In this document: piece by piece, positions 19,845-29,393 of the stretch | Layout: each line of letters begins with the position of its first letter | Position numbering within the stretch: position 1 is the first letter of the stretch | Source: Acinetobacter haemolyticus | GTDB lineage: Bacteria > Pseudomonadota > Gammaproteobacteria > Pseudomonadales > Moraxellaceae | Reading direction: 5' to 3' | DNA length: 64,000 nt | Assembly: GCF_900406815.1 (NCBI RefSeq) | Contig: NZ_OVCN01000003.1 | Location: 124,001 to 188,000, forward strand | Program-made: the position numbers and the translations under genes | The notes under the pieces: generated by a model | Databases searched by the model: none | What the model was told of the DNA's origin: nothing | Seen by the model: the letters and a program-made list of their open reading frames with translations, nothing else

Positions 19845-21518
19845 TTATCGAGTGATCATTGGCAAGTTCAAACCTTGCTCCTTAGCACAATCAATCGCAA
19901 TGTCATAACCCGCATCTGCGTGACGCATTACCCCGGTTGCAGGATCATTGGTCAATACACGTGCAATACGTGCTGCAGCTTCATCGGTACCATCACATAC
20001 AATCACGACACCAGAGTGTTGAGAGAATCCCATACCTACGCCACCACCATGATGCAACGATACCCAAGTTGCGCCACCAGCCGTGTTGAGTAATGCGTTC
20101 AATAACGGCCAATCTGATACTGCATCTGAACCATCTTGCATTGCTTCAGTTTCACGGTTTGGACTTGAGACCGATCCAGAGTCTAAATGATCACGCCCAA
20201 TGACGATTGGTGCTGAAAGTTCACCACTACGGACCATTTCATTAAAAGCTAAACCGAGTTTTGCACGTAAACCTAAACCTACCCAGCAAATACGTGCTGG
20301 TAAGCCTTGGAAACTAATACGCTCACGTGCCATATCTAACCAACGATGTAGGTGTTCATCATCAGGAATTAATTCTTTAACTTTCGCATCTGTCTTATAG
20401 ATATCTTCTGGATCACCTGAAAGTGCCACCCAACGGAATGGACCTACACCACGACAGAACAATGGACGAATATAAGCAGGTACGAAACCTGGGAAATCAA
20501 AGGCATTTGCAACACCTTCTTCTTGTGCCATTTGACGAATGTTGTTGCCATAATCAAATGTCGGAACGCCCATTTTTTGGAAATCAAGCATTGCCTGTAC
20601 ATGTTTCGCCATGGATTGTTTAGCCGCTTTTACCACAACTTCTGGTTCAGTTTGAGCATGTTGACGATATTCTTCCCACGTCCAACCCACTGGCAAATAG
20701 CCGTTAAGTGGGTCATGAGCGCTAGTTTGGTCAGTGACCATATCTGGATGCACACCACGACGCACCAACTCAGGTAAAATTTCAGCCGCATTACCATGTA
20801 ATGCAATCGAAACTGCTTTGCCTTCTTTGGTATATTTTTCGATACGTGCGAGCGCATCATCTAAATCAGTTGCTTGTTCATCAACATAACGTGTGCGTAA
20901 ACGGAAATCGATACTGGTTTGTTGGCATTCAATATTTAGAGAACATGCCCCAGCCAATGTAGCTGCTAATGGTTGAGCACCGCCCATACCACCTAAACCA
21001 GCAGTGAGTACCCAGCGACCTTTTAGATCGCCGTTATAATGTTGACGGCCAGCTTCAACAAAGGTTTCATATGTACCTTGTACAATCCCTTGGCTACCAA
21101 TGTAGATCCAAGAACCTGCTGTCATTTGACCATACATTGCCAAACCTTTTGCATCTAGCTCATTAAAATGTTCCCAATTCGCCCAATGTGGAACCAAATT
21201 CGAGTTCGCAATCAGAACACGTGGCGCATCTTTATGGGTTTTGAATACGCCGACCGGTTTGCCTGATTGAACCAATAAAGTTTCATCAGCTTCTAAGTCT
21301 TTCAAAGTTTCAACGATTTTATCAAAACATTCCCAGTTTCGTGCCGCACGTCCAATACCACCGTAAACAACAAGTTCTTTCGGATTTTCAGCGACATCAG
21401 GGTCGAGATTATTCATCAACATGCGTAATGGGGCTTCGGTCAACCAACTTTTAGCATTCAGTTGTGTACCACGTGGTGCGCGAATTTCTACGTCACGAAA
21501 TTTTGTTGTCGTTGTCAC
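19845..21518 (-). CDS. hutU: urocanate hydratase HutU
   Basis: 557 residues starting at the GTG 21516-21518, chosen because AGGAG lies 7 bases upstream and the protein then begins (M)[16 protein letters not shown] as in other urocanases; the open frame extends 20 codons further. NAD-binding glycine-rich segments ([20 protein letters not shown]) and [19 protein letters not shown] with the conserved Cys are present. It hydrates urocanate to imidazolonepropionate. First gene of the hutUHTIG unit, with a HutC-type operator 68 bases upstream. Confidence 0.96.
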   Translation of the reverse strand: MTTTTKFRDVEIRAPRGTQLNAKSWLTEAPLRMLMNNLDPDVAENPKELVVYGGIGRAARNWECFDKIVETLKDLEADETLLVQSGKPVGVFKTHKDAPRVLIANSNLVPHWANWEHFNELDAKGLAMYGQMTAGSWIYIGSQGIVQGTYETFVEAGRQHYNGDLKGRWVLTAGLGGMGGAQPLAATLAGACSLNIECQQTSIDFRLRTRYVDEQATDLDDALARIEKYTKEGKAVSIALHGNAAEILPELVRRGVHPDMVTDQTSAHDPLNGYLPVGWTWEEYRQHAQTEPEVVVKAAKQSMAKHVQAMLDFQKMGVPTFDYGNNIRQMAQEEGVANAFDFPGFVPAYIRPLFCRGVGPFRWVALSGDPEDIYKTDAKVKELIPDDEHLHRWLDMARERISFQGLPARICWVGLGLRAKLGLAFNEMVRSGELSAPIVIGRDHLDSGSVSSPNRETEAMQDGSDAVSDWPLLNALLNTAGGATWVSLHHGGGVGMGFSQHSGVVIVCDGTDEAAARIARVLTNDPATGVMRHADAGYDIAIDCAKEQGLNLPMITR

Positions 21519-21585
21519 GATGAGACTCCTTTCGATGGAATTTGGCCTGCAAATTAAACTGCTTTTAAGAGATAGCATGTATTAA

Positions 21586-21598
21586 CTTGTATATACAT
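21586..21598. promoter_or_regulatory. HutC-type operator upstream of hutU
   Basis: CTTGTATATACAT contains TTGTATATACAT, one base from the perfect palindrome TTGTATATACAA found in front of hutC. HutC repressors of gamma-proteobacteria are known to bind TTGTATATACAA-like sites and release on urocanate. Assignment is by match and position. Confidence 0.75.
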
Positions 21599-21704
21599 CT
21601 ATATACTACACAAAACTTTTATCTTGAAAAGATGCATTTCATTCCATTTATAAAAATAATTTTTAAGACTATGAAATAAAAAGTTTTATTTTTTACAAGG
21701 CAAT

Positions 21705-21742
21705 AAAAAACCCATACAACTACAATTTGTATGGGTTTTAAG
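21705..21742. terminator. terminator between hutD and hutU
   Basis: AAAACCCATACAA and TTTGTATGGGTTTT pair around a short loop, flanked by A and T tracts. It ends the hutCD transcript and separates it from the hutU promoter region. Confidence 0.88.
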
Positions 21743-21752
21743 AAAAAACAAA

Positions 21753-22220
21753 TTATTTAAATTTTTGTGAGTTTAATAAGAAAGGTTCTAGACTTTGATT
21801 AAAGATAAAAATCAGATCAGCAGAACTCTTTATTTCAGAAAAGACAGACTCAAACATCCATTCATAATCTGCATGGAATTTTTTGGGATCATAAATGAGG
21901 TTAAAATCGCGAATTTCTCCATTGAGCAATTCACAACTAACCACACTGTCACCACTAAAGGTTACAGATTCCAAAGTCTGCAAATGCTTAAGATGATGAT
22001 CAATATTCAGCATAATGCCCTGACCTTGCAAAACAGTCAGAATACGTTGCATACCCTCAAATTTGGAAAAAACCCCAGCCGTTTTGACGTCTGCCATGGA
22101 AATACGCCAGTCGAACTCCTCAAGAGAGTTTCCTTCACTACGAGCAAGTTCAACTGTATAACCTGCCCCATTTTTCCACAGCATTTGTTTATAATCTGCT
22201 GAGCTTAAATGCTGAATCAT
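21753..22220 (-). CDS. hutD: HutD family protein
   Basis: 155 residues of the cupin-like HutD family, somewhat shorter than the ~190 usual. Conserved start YKQMLWKNGAGYTVELA and FDWRISMADVKTAGVFSKFEGMQRILTVLQGQG are present. HutD has been proposed in Pseudomonas to act as a governor on hut expression, possibly by binding an intermediate; biochemical role is not settled. Its ATG overlaps the hutC stop (ATGA), so the two are translationally coupled. Confidence 0.85.
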   Translation of the reverse strand: MIQHLSSADYKQMLWKNGAGYTVELARSEGNSLEEFDWRISMADVKTAGVFSKFEGMQRILTVLQGQGIMLNIDHHLKHLQTLESVTFSGDSVVSCELLNGEIRDFNLIYDPKKFHADYEWMFESVFSEIKSSADLIFIFNQSLEPFLLNSQKFK

Positions 22221-22969
22221 TGCGTAAATTTACCTTCCAGATAATATCGACTTCCTGGATAAATCAAACGCGCGCTGGAAATCAGTTGTTTATTTGACCA
22301 TGTACGGCGGCGGATCAATAGACATGGTTCTGTTTTATTAATTTTCAACCATTTACATTCTTGAGCAGACCCTAGAATCGCTGTCACGACATGCTCACCT
22401 TCAGTCACTGGAGCCTTCGACATCAAATATGCATTTGGTGTAATTGTCGTAAAATCTTGTGCTAAATAATCTGGAATCAACACGGGATCAACTAATCGAT
22501 CTTCAATTTGAACAGGCACATCATTCTCATAATGCACAATGATCGAATGAAATAGCTTTTGACCCTCGCGTATTTGCATTAATACGCTTTGCTCTGAGTC
22601 AGCTTGAATTTGTTCTAACACTAACACTTCTGCGCAATGCTTGTGATTTCGGGCAATAATCTCTTCAGCAATGTTATTGACATGGAATAAAGCCGTTCTT
22701 CCTTGCCCTTCTGCAACAAAAGAACCCACGCCCTGTATACGTACAAGCAAGCCTTCACTGGTTAGTTCACGTAAAGCGCGATTGACAGTCATACGACTAC
22801 AACCAAGCAAATTGACCAATTCACTCTCAGAAGGGATCTTTTTATTGACTGTCCACGTGCCTTCATAGATTTTTTGTGAAATCATTTGCTTTACACGCAA
22901 GTATAATGGTACAGGACTATCTTCCCCGAGTGATAGATCCAAATCATTTTGCTTGGATGTTCTTGACAT
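22217..22969 (-). CDS. hutC: histidine utilisation repressor HutC
   Basis: 250 residues from the ATG at 22967-22969; the longer open frame would run through the operator and is rejected. GntR winged helix (KIPSESELVNLLGCSRMTVNRALRELTSEGLLVRIQGVGSFV) followed by a UTRA effector domain (HSIIVHYENDVPVQIEDRLVDP) that senses urocanate in the family. Operator-like sequences lie directly upstream, so it is autoregulated. Confidence 0.94.
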   Translation of the reverse strand: MSRTSKQNDLDLSLGEDSPVPLYLRVKQMISQKIYEGTWTVNKKIPSESELVNLLGCSRMTVNRALRELTSEGLLVRIQGVGSFVAEGQGRTALFHVNNIAEEIIARNHKHCAEVLVLEQIQADSEQSVLMQIREGQKLFHSIIVHYENDVPVQIEDRLVDPVLIPDYLAQDFTTITPNAYLMSKAPVTEGEHVVTAILGSAQECKWLKINKTEPCLLIRRRTWSNKQLISSARLIYPGSRYYLEGKFTQ

Positions 22970-23001
22970 TGAATAAAACTCATACAAAATACTTTGAACT
23001 A

Positions 23002-23045
23002 TTGTATAGGGTTTCACGCCAATTTGTATATACAAGCTTATACAA
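23002..23045. promoter_or_regulatory. HutC operator cluster upstream of hutC
   Basis: The perfect palindrome TTGTATATACAA (23024-23035) is flanked by a direct TTGTATA half-site at 23002-23008 and an inverted half-site TTATACAA at 23038-23045. The cluster lies 33 to 76 bases upstream of the hutC start. Confidence 0.78.
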
Positions 23046-23107
23046 TCAAGTCGTTTTGTAGTCTCTATTTATTAAAAACAAAAAAATTTATTTAGCTCTT
23101 AGAACAG

Positions 23108-23143
23108 AAAAAAGCTGCAATAGTTAAGCTATTACAGCTTTTT
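23108..23143 (-). terminator. terminator at the end of the pca-qui supraoperon
   Basis: AAAAAGCTG(C)AATAG and CTATT(A)CAGCTTTTT form a 14-pair stem with one mismatch and a 5-base loop, about 17 bases beyond the quiA stop codon. A/T tracts flank both sides. Confidence 0.85.
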
Positions 23144-23159
23144 AAAGGTTGAAATGAAC

Positions 23160-25583
23160 TTAATCTAGACTATAGGCAATCACATAATCCCCATGATCAG
23201 GTGACTGACGAGCACCGCCGGCAGTAATAACCACATACTGTTTACCATTTTTAGGCGAAACATAACTAATCGGTGTACCTTGACTGCCGACTGGCAAACG
23301 AGATTTCCATAGTTCTTTCCCTGTTGAAGAATCAAGCGCACGCAAGTAATAGTCTTGAGTTGCTGCAAAGAAGACTAAACCACCTTGGGTTGCCATTGGA
23401 CCTCCAATCGTTGGCATACCAATTGGTGCTTTAAGTCCCATTTTGATTCCCATTGGCCCCGTATCTTCTACTGTTCCCATCGGAACCTGCCAAGCAATTT
23501 GGCGTGTTTTCATATCAATTGCGGTCATCGTACCGTATGGGGGTTTTTGACATGGAATATTAAATGTTGACCAAAAACGGTTTTTGTCTACTTTATAGGG
23601 TGTTCCTTTCATTGGTACAGCACCCATACCCGTATTGACTTTTTCACCACCACTGGCTTCAAGTGCCAAATCTTCAGGTGTTTGTTTAATTAACTGAATC
23701 CATAAGCCTAAACGCATGTCATTCACAAACATGTATTGATGACTTGGATCGAATGCAATACTGCCCCAGTTCATTCCTCCCAGAGAACCAGGAAAACTGA
23801 GTGAAATATCTGTTCCTGGTGGAGTAAACAAACCTTCATAGCGCATTGATTTAAAGTTAATACGACACATCAATTGATCAAAGGGTGTCGCGCCCCACAT
23901 ATCTGATTCAGTTAGAGTTTGATTACCGATTTGTGGCATCTCTACTGAACGAGGTTGTGTTGGGCTATATTGCTCATCTGGGATATTGGCTGGTTTAACA
24001 GGTTGTTCAATCACTTTCGTTAAAGGTTTTCCTGTTAGTCGATCAAGAACGAAGAATTGGCCAGACTTTGTACCGATGACAACAGCAGGTTTATTTGAAC
24101 CATCTGGCATAGGAAAATCAACCAAACTTGGTTGCATCGGCAAATCAAAATCCCATAAATCATTATGCACAGTTTGATAAACCCACTTTTCTTTACCTGT
24201 GGTTGCATCTAAAGCCAATACAGAAGAATTGTATTTATGGTCGAGTGGTTGACGATTCCCTCCCCATACATCAACTGATGAGCTACCCATCGGTAAAAAT
24301 ACGGTATTCATTTCAGGATCATAAGATAATGCCGCCCATGCATTGGCTGAACTACGCTTATAGATTTCACCTTCTTTCAACATATAGTTAGGATCAGGAT
24401 GACGTGGATCAAACACCCAACGCAGTTCACCCGTAATCACATCGTATGCACGAATCACCCCGCCTGGCATGTCTGCTGCAAAGTTATCAGCAATACGACT
24501 TCCTACAACTAAGACTGATCCTGCCACTGTTGGAGCGGAGGTGACTTGGAAACGCGGTGCTTTTGTACCTTCACCTAATCCTTGATGTAAATCGACCGTA
24601 CCATTCACACCAAAATCGTTACAACGTTCTCCCGTATCCGCATTGATCGCGATTAAACGTCCATCTGGTGTATTGGTATAGACTCTACGTAAACATGCAG
24701 TATTATTTGCAACCGCTTTGACAGGTGTGGCCCCAGCTAGAGTCGGCTGTTGTAATGGCTGGGTTGTATCAAAATAAGCCACACCACGGCAACGCTCCCA
24801 TGCATCGGCCTTGGAATTCACCTCTGCCTTCCAGATTTGTTTACCAGAATCCGCTTCTAAAGCAAAAATATTGTTATGTGGTGTACATAAAAAGACTTTA
24901 TTTCCAACTTGCAAAGGCGTCATTTGATCCTCTGCGCCATTGCCCGAACCCGTGGTGAAGTCACCTGTACGAAAGCGCCACGCTTCTTTTAACTGATGTA
25001 CGTTGTCACGGGTAATCTGATCCAAAGCTGCGAAACGACTCCCCCCAGTATCCTGTCCATAATGTTGCCAATTGGTTTGTTTCATATCTGTTTTTACAGG
25101 AATCAAAGGCAATTGCTCACCTGAGGCAGCAACAGTTGGATGTGGTACAAACATTTGATAAAAACCAAAGATCATACCCAATACAGTCAAACCACCAACG
25201 GCATAAGCAGGAAATTTAGCAGCAGGTTGAAATTGATAACGACGGATTGCAGGCAAAGTCAGCACGAGTGCTGCAAACAAACCTGCTGGGAACATGAGAC
25301 GCGAAAATAATGGCCAAAATTCCCAACCTGCATCAATTAACGACCAAATAATTGTGCCGACAAAAACAAGACTAAATAACCAAACCCCTAGCGCTTTCTT
25401 CTTAAAAATAAAAATCGCAGATGCTAAAGTGAATAGACCTGCTATCAGGAAATACCATGAACCACCGAGAGCAATCAGCTTTCCACCGCCGATTGTGAAG
25501 AATAGTCCCATCAGCAATAATGCAAGACCTAAAATAAAACACCATATCTTTAAGATGATATGACTATTGGTAGACTCTGACAT
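23160..25583 (-). CDS. quiA: quinate/shikimate dehydrogenase, PQQ-dependent, QuiA
   Basis: 807 residues. Five hydrophobic segments in the first ~130 residues anchor it in the inner membrane; the rest is a periplasmic eight-bladed PQQ propeller (NWQHYGQDTGGSRFAALDQI, PTVAGSVLVVGSRIADN, YKRSSANAWAALSYD, NDLWDFDLPMQPSLVD, WGATPFDQLMCRI). Same architecture as membrane glucose dehydrogenase. It oxidises quinate to 3-dehydroquinate and shikimate to 3-dehydroshikimate and passes electrons to ubiquinone. Last gene of the supraoperon, 16 bases after quiX, as in ADP1. Confidence 0.95.
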   Translation of the reverse strand: MSESTNSHIILKIWCFILGLALLLMGLFFTIGGGKLIALGGSWYFLIAGLFTLASAIFIFKKKALGVWLFSLVFVGTIIWSLIDAGWEFWPLFSRLMFPAGLFAALVLTLPAIRRYQFQPAAKFPAYAVGGLTVLGMIFGFYQMFVPHPTVAASGEQLPLIPVKTDMKQTNWQHYGQDTGGSRFAALDQITRDNVHQLKEAWRFRTGDFTTGSGNGAEDQMTPLQVGNKVFLCTPHNNIFALEADSGKQIWKAEVNSKADAWERCRGVAYFDTTQPLQQPTLAGATPVKAVANNTACLRRVYTNTPDGRLIAINADTGERCNDFGVNGTVDLHQGLGEGTKAPRFQVTSAPTVAGSVLVVGSRIADNFAADMPGGVIRAYDVITGELRWVFDPRHPDPNYMLKEGEIYKRSSANAWAALSYDPEMNTVFLPMGSSSVDVWGGNRQPLDHKYNSSVLALDATTGKEKWVYQTVHNDLWDFDLPMQPSLVDFPMPDGSNKPAVVIGTKSGQFFVLDRLTGKPLTKVIEQPVKPANIPDEQYSPTQPRSVEMPQIGNQTLTESDMWGATPFDQLMCRINFKSMRYEGLFTPPGTDISLSFPGSLGGMNWGSIAFDPSHQYMFVNDMRLGLWIQLIKQTPEDLALEASGGEKVNTGMGAVPMKGTPYKVDKNRFWSTFNIPCQKPPYGTMTAIDMKTRQIAWQVPMGTVEDTGPMGIKMGLKAPIGMPTIGGPMATQGGLVFFAATQDYYLRALDSSTGKELWKSRLPVGSQGTPISYVSPKNGKQYVVITAGGARQSPDHGDYVIAYSLD

Positions 25584-25599
25584 GGGTCATACTCCTCAA

Positions 25600-26928
25600 C
25601 TAGAAATTCACTCGCACGCTCAATCCAGCAACCCAAGCATCCGCTACTTCTTTTACACCAGCAGGTTGATGAATATATTGTAGATTCGGTCGTAACATGA
25701 CAGCAGATGACCATTGATAGGTATAGTTCAACTCAACATTGAGTTCATCTCGTTGAACAGGAATATAATCTACTGCGAATGCATCATATTGATCGTAACC
25801 ACGACTATGATTAATATCGATTTGACGATCTTTATAACGATCATTGACTAAGTAGTTTGCAACACCCAAACCAATAGAATCATTTGGGCGACTATCAAAT
25901 GGTCCTTTGTACCAAAGTGCAAGTTGTTGCGTACTTCGAACTGCTGTTGTTTCTTTATCGTTTACCACGACATTCACACTGGCATATAGACCACGCTTTG
26001 GATCATCGCCGTTCTGTGTCAATTGTTGTTGAGCATTGAGCCAAAAACTGTGTTTGCTATTGTGGACTTTATCTGTAATCGCGATGTCATTCGCTTCTGC
26101 TGTTGAATACAATGCTCCTACCTTATATTCACCAGCTAAACCGTCAAAAACTGCTAATTTAGGTCGCCAAGCCAATTCAACAGGAATCGTTGCACCTTTG
26201 ACATTGTCCATATCCAAGTTAAACCCATCACTGTTTTTATCTGTTTTAACGTTATCAGGATTAACTTCGTAAACACCTACACCGAGCGTCCACTCAGGTG
26301 CAAACTGGTATTTCACATTTGCGCCCCACAAGCCAACAGGTAGGTTGTACCAAATCGAGCCGATCGATTTCCCGAGTTGGCTACCGCATAGTAATAAGTT
26401 TTGGAATTCACATTGAGAACCATTGAAGTCCTCAGACATGCCCATACGACCGATTTTGAATTGGACTGAATTATCCGCAAAACCGGTTTTAATCCATGCT
26501 TGTGATAAACGCCAGATTTTGCCGCGTCCATATATTTCTTGGCTATTTCCCAAAGCACTTGAACGTGGATCTTTAATACGATCTAAAGTTAAGGCATTAC
26601 CATCTCGTTTAGTGATCAAGATATTAGCAGTCGTGTCTTTCCAACCTGCAATTTTTTCTAAGTCAAAATTTGCACCTAAAGATAGTTGCGCTGCATTTTT
26701 AATGGCATTGTCATCATTGTAGCCACCATCCAAATTGGTTGCTGATTGACTCATGATCGATGTGGTAAATTTATAACCCTCTTTTTCTAGTTGTTGGCGT
26801 TGTCCATTCCAATCACCCAATAACCATTGACGATCTTGTGACCATGGTTGATCCGCTAAAGCATGCTGTACAGATAAAATTGAAAATGTCAGTAACGTCG
26901 TTTTAAATAAAAACAAATGCTGTCTCAT
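25600..26928 (-). CDS. quiX: outer membrane porin QuiX (OprB family)
   Basis: 442 residues with a signal peptide (to about HALA, residue 25). PWSQDRQWLLGDWNGQRQQLEKEGYKF is the typical N-terminus of OprB-type carbohydrate-selective porins, and the chain ends in a beta strand with terminal Phe (SVRVNF). It probably admits quinate/shikimate to the periplasm where QuiA, QuiB and QuiC act. Position between quiC and quiA matches ADP1 quiX. Confidence 0.92.
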   Translation of the reverse strand: MRQHLFLFKTTLLTFSILSVQHALADQPWSQDRQWLLGDWNGQRQQLEKEGYKFTTSIMSQSATNLDGGYNDDNAIKNAAQLSLGANFDLEKIAGWKDTTANILITKRDGNALTLDRIKDPRSSALGNSQEIYGRGKIWRLSQAWIKTGFADNSVQFKIGRMGMSEDFNGSQCEFQNLLLCGSQLGKSIGSIWYNLPVGLWGANVKYQFAPEWTLGVGVYEVNPDNVKTDKNSDGFNLDMDNVKGATIPVELAWRPKLAVFDGLAGEYKVGALYSTAEANDIAITDKVHNSKHSFWLNAQQQLTQNGDDPKRGLYASVNVVVNDKETTAVRSTQQLALWYKGPFDSRPNDSIGLGVANYLVNDRYKDRQIDINHSRGYDQYDAFAVDYIPVQRDELNVELNYTYQWSSAVMLRPNLQYIHQPAGVKEVADAWVAGLSVRVNF

Positions 26929-26954
26929 CGATAAATTCCTTGTCTTTCTAATCT

Positions 26955-26982
26955 AAGTAGCACCTCAAGAAAGGTGCTACTT
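26955..26982. terminator. stem-loop between quiC and quiX
   Basis: AAGTAGCACC and GGTGCTACTT form a perfect 10-pair stem around TCAAGAAA. The T run lies on the plus-strand side, so on the qui transcript it is a bare stem-loop rather than a terminator; it would, however, stop antisense transcription entering quiC. It may modulate quiX/quiA mRNA. Confidence 0.65.
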
Positions 26983-26987
26983 TTTTC

Positions 26988-28448
26988 TTATTTGACCTGC
27001 ACGGCTGAACTCAGTTCAGAGGTAGCGCCTAAATGATCCGTCACATTGGCGGTTATGGAGGCAACTTTAGCAGTTGGTTTCCATGAAACTGTTGCTACAC
27101 CTTGAGCGTTGGTAACAGCAATCACTGAACCTAAATAAAGCTCGGCTTCATTTGAACTTGCTACCGAGTTTCCAAAAAATTCGACTTGATAACGCTGATT
27201 TGGTTGTCCTTTTACTTCAACAGCAAGTTGACCTTTTGAGAGTGTAAGTTTTGGTGCCTGAATGGCTTGATTCGGTTGTGGATTACAGCCTTGTTCATTT
27301 GGTCGCTGACAAGTTTTTTGCAAGTTTTCAGGATCAATCTTGACTCCATGCCCACGAGAACCAACAAAATGTGCATGCTCTAAGCCCGGAATATCAAAAG
27401 TGATTGCACCTAAACGTTGGTTTGGTTCACAGCTTCCGCCTGCTTCACAGCGTTTAATATCCTTTGAATTATTCCAAATTTGATTTTTTGTTAAGGTAAT
27501 ACGTGCATTGGCATCTTTTTCAGAACGAATCGCAATTCCAATGCGATTACCATGAATTTTGTTGCTATCTAAAATATTACCGTCCCCCGTTAGGTTAAAT
27601 CCTAATGAGTTATTGGTTAGCTCGTTATAGGCGATATAATTGCGTTTGCCCCAATTAATCTGTAAACCATCTGAATAATTTTCAAATTTGTTTCCCACAA
27701 CCGCATTATCATTCCCCCAAAGAATTTCAATCCCTTGGGATGGCTCTGGATTTGCTGAAGTTGAAATAAAATGGTTATTCGCAACTAAATTAAATGCAGC
27801 ACCACGTGTTAGCTCTAACCCATCACCATTGTCTTGGAAATAGTTATTGAGGACTTTATTGTTATTGGTGGTGGTTGCGGTTGGATTGCCTTTACCATCA
27901 TCACCTGTCAACATCACGCCCGCACCACCATAGTTGTGCATAATGCGGTTATGTTGAATCAGGTTATTGCTGGCACGATTCATCAAAATACCAATACAGA
28001 AATGACGAATTTCTAGACCTTTAATGGTCACACCATTAATGTCTCGTAACACAATTCCCGGTAAAGTGGTTGTACGAACATTCGTCCCGTATTGCCCTTC
28101 TACAGCTCCGGGACACGCTTCAACGCCACGACCTTTAATATAATTTGAACCATCAATGGCAATATGTTCGCCTGTTTTCGCCCATTGTGTACCAATGATT
28201 TTGACTGGTGCTTTAATTTCAGGAAGTGGGCTATTTACCTTGATTGCATAAGGTGCTTTCCCTACCGCCTGAATCAGAATCTCGCTGGCTTCTGTCGGAT
28301 TACTATTGGCTTGTTCAATCGCCCAACGGAATGAACCTTTTTCAGTATCATCCTGATAACGGTCAACAACATAGGTTTGAGCTGCTGCCAAACCTGATAC
28401 AGCTAAACCCATTGTTAAAGCAGTTAAACGTATAGAAGTTGCTTTCAT
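26988..28448 (-). CDS. quiC: 3-dehydroshikimate dehydratase QuiC (beta-helix protein)
   Basis: 486 residues with a signal peptide ending about GLAAA. The body has repeated short units rich in Asn (NNLIQHNRIMHN, NNKVLNNYFQDN, NAVVGNKFENYS, GNILDSNKIHGN), the mark of a right-handed parallel beta-helix. By gene order and sequence character it corresponds to ADP1 QuiC, the dehydroshikimate dehydratase that makes protocatechuate and is unrelated to the TIM-barrel enzymes of fungi and AsbF. It is exported, in keeping with periplasmic quinate catabolism. Confidence 0.9.
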   Translation of the reverse strand: MKATSIRLTALTMGLAVSGLAAAQTYVVDRYQDDTEKGSFRWAIEQANSNPTEASEILIQAVGKAPYAIKVNSPLPEIKAPVKIIGTQWAKTGEHIAIDGSNYIKGRGVEACPGAVEGQYGTNVRTTTLPGIVLRDINGVTIKGLEIRHFCIGILMNRASNNLIQHNRIMHNYGGAGVMLTGDDGKGNPTATTTNNNKVLNNYFQDNGDGLELTRGAAFNLVANNHFISTSANPEPSQGIEILWGNDNAVVGNKFENYSDGLQINWGKRNYIAYNELTNNSLGFNLTGDGNILDSNKIHGNRIGIAIRSEKDANARITLTKNQIWNNSKDIKRCEAGGSCEPNQRLGAITFDIPGLEHAHFVGSRGHGVKIDPENLQKTCQRPNEQGCNPQPNQAIQAPKLTLSKGQLAVEVKGQPNQRYQVEFFGNSVASSNEAELYLGSVIAVTNAQGVATVSWKPTAKVASITANVTDHLGATSELSSAVQVK

Positions 28449-28468
28449 TTTCTAGAAATCCTTTTCAA

Positions 28469-29314
28469 TTATTCTGTCGGTTGCACTGTTTTTAACAACT
28501 GTTTCAGTTGGGTCACATCAATTTGACCAGGTGCTGAGGCTTCACCAATCATACCGAAGCTAAAACTACCGCCCATATTGGCTGTCGCAATTCTTGAAAT
28601 AGTGCCGAGTTTGCCCATCGACATCGTCAGCAATGGTTTATTTGAAAGTTGGCTAACTTTTAGCGTGGCATTCATCAACGTGAAAACATCTTGTTTGTTT
28701 TGCGGCATCACTGCGATTTTTAAAATATCGGCACCAAGCTCATCTTGTTTCAATAAACGTTTAACGATTTCATCTTCACTTGGTGTTTTCTTAAAATCAT
28801 GATTCGACATCACGATCAGCACTTTTTTATCATGTGCCAATTGAACTGTATTTTTGACGATCTGCTGATCACGGAACATTTCAACATCCAACATGTCCAT
28901 GAATGGTTGTTTCAAATATGCCTGATAGGTCTTGCCGTAATCAGCATCACTAATGTTGAGTTGACCACCTTCGTTATGGGTACGAATGGTCGCAATCACT
29001 GGTTTATTGCCTAATACCTTTTTTAATTCATGTCCTAAAGCAATCACCTGTTTGGTATCAGCAGCAAAATCGAGCAAATCAATACGAAATTCTGCTAGAT
29101 CTGCATCTTGATTGGCTGCAATCACTTTAGCTTGAGCGATCGCTTGTTCTTTAGTTTTTGCAGTAATCGGTACAATCGTTTTAACTGATGACTTGGCAAG
29201 CTCAGCCAATTGAACTGGGCTGTGAACATTTTCTTGAGCGTGTGCCATTTGAACCGTAAATAAAGGGCTAACAAGCAACGTTAATGCTGCCAGTGTTTTC
29301 ATTTTCATCATCAT
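28469..29314 (-). CDS. quiB: periplasmic type I 3-dehydroquinate dehydratase QuiB
   Basis: 281 residues from the ATG at 29312-29314, placed after AAGGACG; the frame is open 12 codons further into the leader. A signal peptide (TLAALTLLVSPLFTVQMAHA) precedes an AroD-type barrel with EFRIDLLDF, VIATIRTHNEGG, VMSNHDF, the Schiff-base lysine in DILKIAVMP, and SMGKLGTISRI. It converts 3-dehydroquinate to 3-dehydroshikimate for catabolism, distinct from the biosynthetic type II enzyme. Matches ADP1 quiB. Confidence 0.93.
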   Translation of the reverse strand: MMMKMKTLAALTLLVSPLFTVQMAHAQENVHSPVQLAELAKSSVKTIVPITAKTKEQAIAQAKVIAANQDADLAEFRIDLLDFAADTKQVIALGHELKKVLGNKPVIATIRTHNEGGQLNISDADYGKTYQAYLKQPFMDMLDVEMFRDQQIVKNTVQLAHDKKVLIVMSNHDFKKTPSEDEIVKRLLKQDELGADILKIAVMPQNKQDVFTLMNATLKVSQLSNKPLLTMSMGKLGTISRIATANMGGSFSFGMIGEASAPGQIDVTQLKQLLKTVQPTE

Positions 29315-29326
29315 CGTCCTTAATGG

Positions 29327-29355
29327 ATTGCTTGCCTTTTCCAAGAGCAAGCAAT
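29327..29355 (-). repeat. stem-loop between pcaG and quiB
   Basis: ATTGCTTGC and GCAAGCAAT form a perfect 9-pair stem ending 12 bases before the quiB start. Upstream of it (29370-29395) ACTTAAAA is repeated. It marks the join between the pca and qui halves of the supraoperon. Confidence 0.6.
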
Positions 29356-29393
29356 CATTACTTATTCACTTAAAACTTAAAACTTAAAAAACT

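Noticed and set aside
26955..26982. Terminator ending the qui operon before quiX
   Set aside because: The T tract is on the plus-strand side; on the qui transcript no U run follows the stem, and quiX has no other evident promoter.
28244..29014. Several plus-strand frames over quiB and quiC
   Set aside because: All overlap strongly supported genes and lack any recognisable motif.
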